Source: an uncultured Microbulbifer sp.
GTDB lineage: Bacteria; Pseudomonadota; Gammaproteobacteria; Pseudomonadales; Cellvibrionaceae
Direction: 5' to 3'
NCBI RefSeq assembly: GCF_947498635.1
Contig: NZ_CANMKV010000021.1
Location: 1-64,000 of the forward strand
Length of the DNA stretch: 64,000 bases
Below, in pieces: positions 53,377-61,837 of this stretch; the first letter of the stretch is position 1; each line of letters begins with the position of its first letter. Both the position numbers and the translations under genes were made by a program. The notes beneath the pieces are model-generated. The model was not told the origin of the DNA. It searched no databases and was given only the letters and a program-made list of their open reading frames with translations.

Positions 53377-53781
53377 TTAGAACTTTGCGCTGCGCACACA
53401 GCCGTCGAATTCGAGGCAGTCCCTGACCCTGTGTCGCTGCACTTCGGGGAGCCGCTCTAGAGGGAAATAGGCTACCTCGGAGTGCTCATTCGACAGGGAG
53501 ATATGCCTCCTGTCATCAAAGCGAGCGCGAAAAATAAACACATGGGAGTTATAAACTTTGTGGTAATAAACACCACTCAGGTACTCGATACACACCTCAC
53601 GACCCAGCTCCTCCCGACATTCGCGCCGCAGGGCCTCGTGGATGGTCTCTCCCGGATCGAGAGCACCGCCGGGAAGTCCCCAGCTGCGATTGGCATAGGT
53701 GGCCAGCAACTGTAGGACTTCACCCGCATCATTGGTAATTACCGCGTGTGCGCTGAGCCGGTAGCTGTCTTCAAATCCCAT
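53377..53781 (-). CDS. NUDIX hydrolase
   Basis: A 134-residue protein with an intact Nudix box GGALDPGETIHEALRRECREELG (GX5EX7REUXEEXGU) at about residues 38-60. The chain resembles small (di)nucleotide-sugar or ADP-ribose-type hydrolases but the substrate is not determinable. The ATG at 53781 is preferred, with an AGGGATGG stretch upstream, over one three codons earlier. It stands alone between the decarboxylase and pldA. Confidence 0.9.
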   Translation of the reverse strand: MGFEDSYRLSAHAVITNDAGEVLQLLATYANRSWGLPGGALDPGETIHEALRRECREELGREVCIEYLSGVYYHKVYNSHVFIFRARFDDRRHISLSNEHSEVAYFPLERLPEVQRHRVRDCLEFDGCVRSAKF

Positions 53782-53837
53782 CGATCCCATCCCTGACGAT
53801 CCGATACTGATCTGACGATTCTATCTCTAAATGAGGG

Positions 53838-54953
53838 CTAGAATCCCTGAGCCAGGGTAAAACCAAAGCCCAGAGTCTGAACAGACTCATCGTAGTCGAT
53901 CAGACTTTCGCCATAGCCATTAAAATAGCGGATGTAACCATCCACCCGGTCGCCCAGGGGGAAACCCCAAGTCAGCTCAACCGCACCGTGATTTTCCGAG
54001 CGCAAATTATTGCGCACCATAATCGCCACCGTGTGATCGCCGTCGCGATAGCGCCCACTCAGTTCAAAATGCCCTAGGTAGTGCTCGATATCCGGGTTGT
54101 CGTCATCCTCGCGCTCCTCCGGTATGCGATACCAGGGTTTAACACCGAGGGAAAAGTTATCCCGCTCGAACAGAAAGTTTGCGTATACCCGGTTCCAGCT
54201 GCGCGAGTAGGGTTCGCTGCGCCCATTGGACTGGTGATTAAAAGCGACCTGGTTGGCCACATTCTGCCAGCCAAAGAGGCTCCAATCATTGAGCCAGGTG
54301 AAAATCAGCTCCGGCTCGTGGTTGGTTTCGCGAAATGGCGAGGAGTTATCAGAGTTATAGGCCTGCCAAAAACTGCGGTTGGTGTAAGCCACACTCATAA
54401 ATGAAGCGCTCCCCAGAAAACCCCGCCACACAGGTACCTGAACCGATAACTGGAATTGCACCTCTAGGTTATCCAGGTCGGAACCTTTGCCTTCATAATC
54501 GGACAGTCCCCCTTTTTCCGGGGATGGATTGTAGGTCAATGGCAGGATGTAATTGGTTTTGTGGGAAGCCAGGGTAAAGGGGTTACTGGCGGCATCGCGA
54601 ATAGCCTGAGCCCGCCCCCCGAGCAACACTTGATCGGTGGGCAGCTCCTCGGAATAGGCTTCAACCACCGGATCGACTTCAAAAAAATCTTCCTCTATCC
54701 CCAGATCCGCCCTTAAGCGATTGGCACAGAGCAGTCGAATATCGCGCAATGTCGTATCGGCGGAGGAGATCAGCAACTGCTCGCGTAAGCATTGTTCCTG
54801 TTGCTGCTCAGACTCCTGGTCCAGTTCCTGAATCTCTACCTCTGTATCCCCATCGATACTGGCAAAGGCGACGTTAAACGTTAACTGAGAAGTCACAAAA
54901 AGTGTGATCGCCAGTGGCATACCCCATCGGGGACTGGATTTGATAAAAGGCAA
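53838..54953 (-). CDS. pldA: Outer-membrane phospholipase A1 (PldA/OMPLA)
   Basis: A calcium-dependent outer-membrane phospholipase that removes mislocalised phospholipids from the outer leaflet. The active-site block FNHQSNGRSEPYSRSWNRVY (His and Ser) and VKPWYRIPE match OMPLA; the barrel follows to the terminal FTLAQGF. At 371 residues it is longer than E. coli PldA (289), with an extra acidic Glu/Gln-rich segment after the signal peptide (DGDTEVEIQELDQESEQQQEQ). I place the start at TTG 54953, with GGGGGA six bases upstream, giving a signal peptide ending FNVAFA. Confidence 0.93.
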   Translation of the reverse strand: MPFIKSSPRWGMPLAITLFVTSQLTFNVAFASIDGDTEVEIQELDQESEQQQEQCLREQLLISSADTTLRDIRLLCANRLRADLGIEEDFFEVDPVVEAYSEELPTDQVLLGGRAQAIRDAASNPFTLASHKTNYILPLTYNPSPEKGGLSDYEGKGSDLDNLEVQFQLSVQVPVWRGFLGSASFMSVAYTNRSFWQAYNSDNSSPFRETNHEPELIFTWLNDWSLFGWQNVANQVAFNHQSNGRSEPYSRSWNRVYANFLFERDNFSLGVKPWYRIPEEREDDDNPDIEHYLGHFELSGRYRDGDHTVAIMVRNNLRSENHGAVELTWGFPLGDRVDGYIRYFNGYGESLIDYDESVQTLGFGFTLAQGF

Positions 54954-55176
54954 AATGGTTCCCCCATAAGCACAAAAGTGACGCAAGCTTACACTGCAGT
55001 ACTGTAAAAATCCCGCTATATCATTTTCCAGGCACTCTCTTAAAGCCCTGTTACAGCCAGCATCCTAGGATGCCCACTGGGATTGGAAAGTTCAAAAGAG
55101 TGAGAAAAAGTACGTATTTTGGAGGTTTTTTTGAAGTGAAAAATTCAACCGGCACCCTTATGTACGAAGCGCCAAC

Positions 55177-55191
55177 GAATAATCATTATTC
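55177..55191. promoter_or_regulatory. Palindrome GAATAAT-c-ATTATTC upstream of pldA
   Basis: A perfect 7-1-7 dyad whose core ATAATCATTAT equals the centre of the Fur consensus. It lies about 225 bp upstream of the pldA start and just past the stop of the upstream gene. Fur binding is possible but the flanks do not complete a 19-bp box. Confidence 0.35.
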
Positions 55192-55256
55192 ACAAGGCCG
55201 ATATAGTAGGGGTGTTCACTTTCAGGGACATAAGTGAACACAACCCAGGGTAAATA

Positions 55257-55982
55257 TTAGAAGAGCAGACTGGTGAGACTGGGCGACCACTCGAGGTCTC
55301 TTAGGCGAACTTGCCACAGGCGCCCGGTGCTGGAGGGCCAATCATAACCGACCAACAAACTGCGGTTGTCCACATAGCAGTGGGCATCACGCTCCGCCTC
55401 GTCCCCCTGGTAGATATAACCGCTGATATCTGGCCCTAGATCCTGCGCCCGCTGGCTTGCCGAATCGCCCGCCATGACTCGCGCAGTACGATGACTGATC
55501 CTCGGAGCCAACAACTTGCCTCGCTGGGAAGGATCAACGATATCAGGAGAGACCACTTCCAGGCCCTCCCGGTGCTTCACCAGTGTTTTCAGTAGAGGCC
55601 CCATAAATACCCGCATCAGGGGAAACAGTAGGCGGTTGTCCCCACCTAATCGCAACGCCTGTGGACCGTTGGGTCCACTCCACTTGGCTTCTATTTCATC
55701 GCCTAACCGGGGAGAATGCCCCTCGGCAGGGCATAAATGATAATTGGCACTGACCTCATCGACCTCATCACGCCAATTTAATTGGCACTCACTCACCAAA
55801 CCGCGGCTTAATACCGCAAAGACCTCTATGCCGAAGCCCTGATCACCCACAAGCCTCTGGCTCACCAGAGAGCGGCGACCCTGAGCATCAAATCCCAGTT
55901 GCCAACTGTCTTGGACAGGCATTTCTCGCCCGTCACAACTGTAGTGATAACGCCCTTGTGCAAGGGTTGAATTTAAACGCAT
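55257..55982 (-). CDS. Hypothetical protein, 241 residues
   Basis: Not recognised. A soluble protein without signal peptide or membrane segment. It opens MRLNSTLAQGRYHYSCDGRE and contains RYHYSC, FPLMRVFMGPLLKTLVKHREG and AHCYVDNRSLLVGYDWPSS. A good ribosome site (GGAGG, eight bases before ATG 55982) and codon use like its neighbours support a real gene. It lies upstream of pldA on the same strand, 303 bp away, with a palindrome between them. No function is proposed. Confidence 0.6.
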   Translation of the reverse strand: MRLNSTLAQGRYHYSCDGREMPVQDSWQLGFDAQGRRSLVSQRLVGDQGFGIEVFAVLSRGLVSECQLNWRDEVDEVSANYHLCPAEGHSPRLGDEIEAKWSGPNGPQALRLGGDNRLLFPLMRVFMGPLLKTLVKHREGLEVVSPDIVDPSQRGKLLAPRISHRTARVMAGDSASQRAQDLGPDISGYIYQGDEAERDAHCYVDNRSLLVGYDWPSSTGRLWQVRLRDLEWSPSLTSLLF

Positions 55983-56605
55983 TACAGATTTCCTCCCTGC
56001 TCACTGCATGCACCAGACCGACGGTTCAGTACCCAAAAAGTATTGCACAAGGAGCATTGCGCACGCCGGCTTTGGCGCCACATTTAGCAAAAAATTGGGG
56101 CGCCTATTAAGCGTTTTTAAAATACATTTTTATGAAATTGATGTACCCACTGATCGCGGAGCAGGATAAACAGAAAATTACAGCAGGTAACATTTGCTTG
56201 CACAGACAGTGGAAAACGTAAAAATAGAGAAGCCCATATCGGCGGAAGTAAAGATCTAAAAACCTGAAAACATCTTCAAGCCAATCCCAGGTTTGTGATT
56301 GACCAGAGTGTAGCCATCACTTCGGCGCAGCCTGCACAAACGCATTCTTGTGCCGGATTTTTAATCCCCAGCTTATACCCCTACTTGATTAATTGCTGTA
56401 GAGAAATGCCAAAGTTATCGCAAACGACGTTCAGCCTGTGAATACCGACAGGAATAACGCAAAAAAGCCAACCGAATCAGTCCGTAGGAATCTTAGGCTT
56501 TACGCCCTAGAGTGTAATCCCCAAAGAAATACTGGCTTCTCTTATTAATAAACGGTATTAAATACATAACTTTACTCAATAACCTGATAAAAATGAGTGG
56601 CCAAT
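55983..56605. other. Intergenic region, 623 bp, no gene seen
   Basis: Divergent spacer between the 241-residue unknown gene and the EEP-like gene. Only minor inverted repeats (for example CCTGT/ACAGG near 56435) are visible. Confidence 0.5.
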
Positions 56606-57544
56606 ATGCCAACCTTTGCCTACCAGTCCATAAATTCGAGCGCCAGTACCAATCACGGCGTTGGTGCCTCCAACAGCCAACATTTCACTCGTGTGACACA
56701 TAACCATCAAGCCGCCAATCAGGACTCCTGGCATTTGGTCATGCCTACTGCCGATAGTGTGGAACCTCATGTTCCTATTTATGGCCCGGCCCAACTGGTA
56801 GCACAAGCACCGCGGGGGCATATGGCCAGGGGGCAACACAGTAACAGTCAATTTCTCAGTATGATTGAAGGCAAGGCGCGCCAAACCCATCAACACCTCT
56901 ATCGCTCCTTCGGAAAACCCTGCGATCTATTGGTTTATGGCGAGATGAATGGCTCCAACAGCGAGTGGAGCACCATGCAGCAGCACGCTGGAGGCTTAGT
57001 GGGAGCGAGATCTACCGGAATGGCCTGTAACAGTTTTAGTGTACATGCAGCCAATACCTTGCAACACCAGATACTCAATTCCGGTATGGGTTGGATTGCG
57101 ATTAAGACCGGTAACGTCAATGCTGTATTTGTACATGTTCCCAATAGGATTGCCAGAAATGAAGGGGAGGCAACGCTTTTTTACCAAAACATCAATAATT
57201 TCCTCCTCCAACAGGGGCACGGCGGTATCGATCTCGTAATGGGGGATACCAACCAGGGCAGTACCCGTTTTACACCCACTGTACTCAGCCAAGCGACGGG
57301 GAATGATTTTCTCGATGCGCACTCCGGTAATGAAGTGACACCATCAGACGCATACCAGCGCAGTTTTTCCGGCACCAATAGCACTGCCAGTAAAAAGTAT
57401 GATGTGGCCGTTTACAATACGGCGACAATCAAAACCATTAATGTGGACTACATCTCACAAAGCACCGCCGTTAGTGTGAATGGTGCAAATATGGCTGCGG
57501 CAGTCACTGATCACATGGGTATTTTTATTGATATTACCAAGTGA
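56606..57544 (+). CDS. Orphan protein with DNase I/EEP-type motifs
   Basis: 312 residues, no signal peptide or membrane segment. It is rich in His, Asn and Ser in the N-terminal third. The order of motifs matches the endonuclease/exonuclease/phosphatase fold: LLVYGEMNGSNSEW (metal-binding Glu), VFVHVPNRIA (catalytic His region), IDLVMGDTNQGS (GDxN), KYDVAVYN, and at the C-terminus VTDHMGIFIDI (SDH-like). The family includes DNase I, CdtB toxins and phosphodiesterases. The start is ATG 56606; a GTG three codons earlier is possible. There is no operon partner. Substrate and location are unknown. Confidence 0.6.
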   Translation: MPTFAYQSINSSASTNHGVGASNSQHFTRVTHNHQAANQDSWHLVMPTADSVEPHVPIYGPAQLVAQAPRGHMARGQHSNSQFLSMIEGKARQTHQHLYRSFGKPCDLLVYGEMNGSNSEWSTMQQHAGGLVGARSTGMACNSFSVHAANTLQHQILNSGMGWIAIKTGNVNAVFVHVPNRIARNEGEATLFYQNINNFLLQQGHGGIDLVMGDTNQGSTRFTPTVLSQATGNDFLDAHSGNEVTPSDAYQRSFSGTNSTASKKYDVAVYNTATIKTINVDYISQSTAVSVNGANMAAAVTDHMGIFIDITK

Positions 57545-57689
57545 TCTAAAGTGACTTAGGAAATCCGTAATCCGGGATTAACCATCAACAATAATTTCCT
57601 CATGGCCGAATCCATTACTGGGCATTCCAGCAAAATATTCGGCCGAGGAATCGATAATCACACAAACCTTAATGGCGTGAACAATCGCG

Positions 57690-59003
57690 TTAAGCTACCG
57701 CTACCTGCGGAGCTTGTGAAGTAATCCACTTCATGAAGTTACCGGTTTGCTGATTGTCATACACAGCACTTTCATGCAAATCATTAACCACTTGCGCGGC
57801 GCGCCAGGCAGAGAGACTCAGCTGCGGCTCGGCAATACCATGACTGGTGCGACCGGTACCGAGGAAATAGAGTCGGCGCCCACTTTCATCACCAGACAGT
57901 TTTGCAGCAAAAGCATCATCAAGTAACAAGCGCCCCTCCCCATCCCGCGAGATTCTTTCCTGTAAAGGCGCCAGGCACGGTGGTAGCGCTTCGCACAAGC
58001 CAGTACACAAAATTACCACGTCAGCATTAATCCACTCGGCACCGTCAGCATCACCCAACAAATGGTTTTCCAACTGCAACTGGTAGTCGCCGCGGTGAGA
58101 CATATCCACCAGCTCGCGATTGGGCATCAATGCCACACGTTCAGCATCTTTATCCAGGTGGACAAGGCGATAAAACTGCTGGTAAAGCTCCTTGAGGGTA
58201 TCTGGAGAAATTCCATCGGAAGCCAGCTTCTGTTCAGCAACAACCTGCTCACGACGCTGTGGGCTCAGCTGGCGGAAAACATCAACATACTCTGGGGTAA
58301 ACCAATCATTAGTGAAAGGCGTTTCATCCAGTGGCAAATAATTGCTACGACGGGAGACCCAAGTGACCTGTTGAGGGCGGCCCCATTGTTTGCACAGAAG
58401 ATTAATCACTACTTCTGCTCCCGTCTGCCCACCACCGATAACGGCGACGCGCTTACCACTTACATCCGGATTGCGCAGGGCAATTTCCAGTGCATGGAAG
58501 CAATTATCAGACAGCAGTGGACGGCTGCACTCAGGGATATTTGGTTTTTTACCCGCAGCGATGCATAGATTCTTGGCAAGAATCTGTTCACGGCCATTCG
58601 GCCCATGAACATCCAGCTCAAAGAAATCACCATTATCCACTACGCTTTGCACACGACTGCTCATCTGAATAGAGTCCAAACGGCGCGCAGCCCAAGCCAG
58701 ATAATCGGCAAACTCACGCCGTGTCACAGTGCGCTGTTCCGCATGGAGGAAATCATAAAAACGTTTGTTTTCCACCAGATACGCGAGAAAGCTATAGGGA
58801 TTGGTGGGATCTACCGGTGTTACCAAATCCTTGAGGTAGGAGGTCTGCATCATAGCGCCCGGCAGCATCAACCCCGGGTGCCAGGAAAATTCCGCTTTGG
58901 CTTCAAAGAAGCGATGACTCAAGGATTTATCCCGCATTAAAGCGGCAACAGCCAAGTTGAAGGGACCGGCTCCGATACCGGCGAGATCTAGGAAATTACT
59001 CAT
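57690..59003 (-). CDS. iucD: L-lysine/ornithine N-monooxygenase (IucD-like)
   Basis: A flavin-dependent N-hydroxylating monooxygenase that makes the N-hydroxy amino acid for a hydroxamate siderophore. At 437 residues it has the FAD motif GIGAGPFNLAVAAL (residues 9-22), WHPGLMLPGAMMQTSYLKDLVTPVDPTNPYSF, the NADPH motif VAVIGGGQTGAEV and the C-terminal LGTGRTSHGIAEPQLSLSAWRAA. Position as last gene of iucABCD favours lysine N6-hydroxylation; an ornithine enzyme cannot be ruled out. It lies two bases after iucC. Confidence 0.92.
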   Translation of the reverse strand: MSNFLDLAGIGAGPFNLAVAALMRDKSLSHRFFEAKAEFSWHPGLMLPGAMMQTSYLKDLVTPVDPTNPYSFLAYLVENKRFYDFLHAEQRTVTRREFADYLAWAARRLDSIQMSSRVQSVVDNGDFFELDVHGPNGREQILAKNLCIAAGKKPNIPECSRPLLSDNCFHALEIALRNPDVSGKRVAVIGGGQTGAEVVINLLCKQWGRPQQVTWVSRRSNYLPLDETPFTNDWFTPEYVDVFRQLSPQRREQVVAEQKLASDGISPDTLKELYQQFYRLVHLDKDAERVALMPNRELVDMSHRGDYQLQLENHLLGDADGAEWINADVVILCTGLCEALPPCLAPLQERISRDGEGRLLLDDAFAAKLSGDESGRRLYFLGTGRTSHGIAEPQLSLSAWRAAQVVNDLHESAVYDNQQTGNFMKWITSQAPQVAVA

Positions 59004-59005
59004 GA

Positions 59006-60826
59006 TTAAGCCTCTAAAGCGGCAGCGGTTTTTGGTTGTAGTTGATGTTGTTGTAACTCTTGCTCAGCGAGCCAAAGGGGATTGGCTAAGTCTCCACCGA
59101 CAATGGGGACCGGGCGCTCGGCGCTATCGTCGTATCCCTGGCGCAGGCGTACGCGATTAATACAAACGCGCTCAATATGGGGGCGGAATAAATCGAATTG
59201 TTGAAAACGCTCTGCCATATGGGCGTTATCCTGTTGCGCGGACTCTTGATAACGGCGCAACACCCGAGCCAAAACCCCGTAGAAATCCAATTCCTGCAAG
59301 CCGCTCTCAGTCATTAATTGCGCAGACAGATATCGCAGCACTGTGACGAAATGGCCGGTAAACAGATCGTGAATAATATAATTGGCCGGCAATTGGTCGA
59401 GCGCTTGCACAGCTGTTTCCGGCAGGTCGGCACGATCCGGGAAATCCCCTTGGGCTAGGCGCAGGTCTCCCTGGAAGTCCTTTAGCAGTACGCGCACTAC
59501 TTTGTTATCACGCAATACCAGGGTCAGATTCTGCGAGTGTGCCACCAGGCCTATGCCATAGCGGCTGAGGAGGTGGTAAAGCGGCACCACTGTGGCGTCA
59601 AATAAATGCTCCAGCCATGCTTCCGCTGAAAGGCCAGAAGCTGCAATCAGGGCCGCCGCGACAGATTTACCACTGGCATCTCTCTGCAGCAAGGCAGCCA
59701 TCAAAAGGTGGCGCTCCCCCTCCGCACACAAGCTCGCCGGACTCTGGCGCCAGGTGGCCCCCAGCAATTCGCGGTAGCGATAAGGAGTACCATCAATCAT
59801 TTCGTGGTAGGGGTGCGGTACATGCAATCCAGCTACTTCCTGTAAAATCCCGGTGCCACGCATTTGCAACTGCGCATCGCGATCACAAAGTTGCTGCATC
59901 CACTCAGACAGCGCGGGGCCACAGCGCATAAACTTCCCTGGAATTCCCCGGTAGCAAGAAGTATTGAGCACCGTTAAGGGCAATTTCACATGCAGGGCGC
60001 GCGGGCGCGCCAAATTCGACAGGGTGCGCAGAGAAACCTGAGGCAAATAGTCATCGCCAAATTCACCGAGCAGGACCAAATCGCCGCAACTGATCTGCTG
60101 GGCATAGTGCTGGCGAATATGGTGCTGCCACTGCCAGGGATGCACCGGCACTGGCAAAAACGCCTGCCAACCAACCCCTTTTGCATGGCATGCTTCATCC
60201 AGCTGCTGCCGTTGCGTTTCATTCAGGCTTTCGGCTAGCAATTGTGGCCAATCCCACGCATCGCTATTACCGCTGACGGCCAATTCCCGTCTAACCCCCA
60301 ACCACAGGAGTCGTACGCCCTGAGCAGCCTCTGTGCCATAAGCGTTAAATTCCTGCGCTCCCCAACCGATACGCCCTTTATTCACCATGGCCTTGGGGTG
60401 ACCGTCGAGCAGGCACTGCAGCTGCTCATCCGGTAGTGAGGCCAAAGCTGGTGCATCGAGGGACTCACGCTTTTGCAACAGGGCAACATCGGCTACCAGA
60501 GTATTGGCGAGCTCGTGCAGCAAGTTGCCCAGGGTGCTACTGGTGGCTTCCAGGTCTTGGCAAGCATCGATAAAAAACTGTGCCGCATCATCAGCGGACG
60601 TTACCGTTCCGCCGGCGACCCGCTCGATACTCTGTGCGTCAATCAACAGCCAATCCCAAATTGTTAACTGCCCCTTGAAACGGTAGATAATTCCCGTCGC
60701 AAGATTTACAGAAAACTGATTGTTCTGTTCTGCCGTTGCTGTGAGTGCCTGCTCGTAGCAAAGCTCGGCCAGTGACTTGACCAGCAGGGCTCTATTTGCC
60801 TGCTTCCAATATTGATCGCCGCTCAT
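59006..60826 (-). CDS. iucC: NRPS-independent siderophore synthetase (IucC-like)
   Basis: An ATP-dependent ligase of 606 residues that joins the second hydroxamate arm to a citrate half-intermediate. The N-terminal IucA_IucC domain shows GHPKAMVNKGRIGW, FLPVPVHPWQWQHHI and KLPLTVLNTSCYRGIPG. The C-terminal FhuF-like part shows GLVAHSQNLTLVLRDNKVVRVLLKDFQGDLR. It overlaps iucB by four bases (ATGA) and is followed by iucD after two bases, so all are translated from one message. Assigned IucC by operon order. Confidence 0.9.
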   Translation of the reverse strand: MSGDQYWKQANRALLVKSLAELCYEQALTATAEQNNQFSVNLATGIIYRFKGQLTIWDWLLIDAQSIERVAGGTVTSADDAAQFFIDACQDLEATSSTLGNLLHELANTLVADVALLQKRESLDAPALASLPDEQLQCLLDGHPKAMVNKGRIGWGAQEFNAYGTEAAQGVRLLWLGVRRELAVSGNSDAWDWPQLLAESLNETQRQQLDEACHAKGVGWQAFLPVPVHPWQWQHHIRQHYAQQISCGDLVLLGEFGDDYLPQVSLRTLSNLARPRALHVKLPLTVLNTSCYRGIPGKFMRCGPALSEWMQQLCDRDAQLQMRGTGILQEVAGLHVPHPYHEMIDGTPYRYRELLGATWRQSPASLCAEGERHLLMAALLQRDASGKSVAAALIAASGLSAEAWLEHLFDATVVPLYHLLSRYGIGLVAHSQNLTLVLRDNKVVRVLLKDFQGDLRLAQGDFPDRADLPETAVQALDQLPANYIIHDLFTGHFVTVLRYLSAQLMTESGLQELDFYGVLARVLRRYQESAQQDNAHMAERFQQFDLFRPHIERVCINRVRLRQGYDDSAERPVPIVGGDLANPLWLAEQELQQHQLQPKTAAALEA

Positions 60827-61803
60827 ACTCCCCCCATATTCCGTAGAAATTCATCCCGTTTGCACATCACCAGAGCCGCACGTTTGTGCGGGAAATCGAA
60901 TTCTTTAATTTTTTTCCAGCCAAAGGTGCCATTGATATATTTGAGTAGCGCACGGTTATCTGCACGAGGCTCTCCTACCAGCGTTTCGGTGCGTCTATCA
61001 TCCAAAAACATAAAATGGGAAACACCGTTAAACCAAGCCTGGGCAAAACGCTTGCCCAGAAAGCGCTGATCGCCAACCAACATATGGGCACCGCGGTCAA
61101 ATGACTGACAGTCGTAGTAGGGTGCAATCCGATCTTCAAGAGCCCAGTAAATTTCGAAATAAGCAAAGGGCTCATCGTCAAAACACGCAATCAGCGGATG
61201 TTTATGAGGGTCCTGAATTACGGAATCGATAAACTTCCGCTGCTTTTCTGCTTCGCCCTCTTCCTCCCAAAACTGCGCGACACGCTCCTGATTCATCCAA
61301 TCGGTAAAGCGCGCTAAATCCTTCTTTGGGTCCAGGTGACGCAGACTAAAATCCATCCCCAGTGTGTGAAAATAACGCCGATAGACTTCCCCTTCAGGCG
61401 GGTGTGCACGAAGGGGGTGACGTACCCCTTGTTCATTCTCCACCCACTGCAAGGGAAACTTTCCTCCATTATTACCGCGATACCAAAGTTCTGTGCGCTG
61501 ATAAAAACCACTGCGGGAGACCCGGCTTACAACGGTATCCACCTGGACAATATCTACCTTTTGCAGAGCGGGATTCAGCGCAAAGAGCCAGTCAAACCAA
61601 AGGTCCAAATGCGTGAGTTGAATATCACCGTGCGGTAAAATAAAGCGAGAGGACTCCCTCCCGGGAATATATTCAACTTGAAAATACGCCTCCGCGCTTG
61701 ACTGGCAACGATACCCTCCGGAGGCTATTTGCCATAAGCGACCGTCGGGTAGCTGACCACGCTCCCCTTGGCGATTCTCAAGCACAGCTGTTGAGCTGGT
61801 CAT
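60823..61803 (-). CDS. iucB: N-hydroxylysine acetyltransferase (IucB-like GNAT)
   Basis: A 326-residue acyltransferase that acylates the hydroxyamine to a hydroxamate. The C-terminal GNAT domain contains RHLDPKKDLARFTDWMNQERVAQFWEEE, PLIACFDDEPFAYFEIYWALEDRIAPYYD, GAHMLVGDQRFLGKRFAQAW and FDFPHKRAALVM. An N-terminal extension matches IucB (about 315 residues). In aerobactin the acyl group is acetyl; marine relatives can carry fatty acyl groups, which the sequence alone does not decide. ATG 61803 has GAAAGG upstream. It lies 34 nt after iucA. Confidence 0.9.
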   Translation of the reverse strand: MTSSTAVLENRQGERGQLPDGRLWQIASGGYRCQSSAEAYFQVEYIPGRESSRFILPHGDIQLTHLDLWFDWLFALNPALQKVDIVQVDTVVSRVSRSGFYQRTELWYRGNNGGKFPLQWVENEQGVRHPLRAHPPEGEVYRRYFHTLGMDFSLRHLDPKKDLARFTDWMNQERVAQFWEEEGEAEKQRKFIDSVIQDPHKHPLIACFDDEPFAYFEIYWALEDRIAPYYDCQSFDRGAHMLVGDQRFLGKRFAQAWFNGVSHFMFLDDRRTETLVGEPRADNRALLKYINGTFGWKKIKEFDFPHKRAALVMCKRDEFLRNMGGV

Positions 61804-61837
61804 AATTCTTTCCTTTCAATATTCATCTGCGCGTGGA

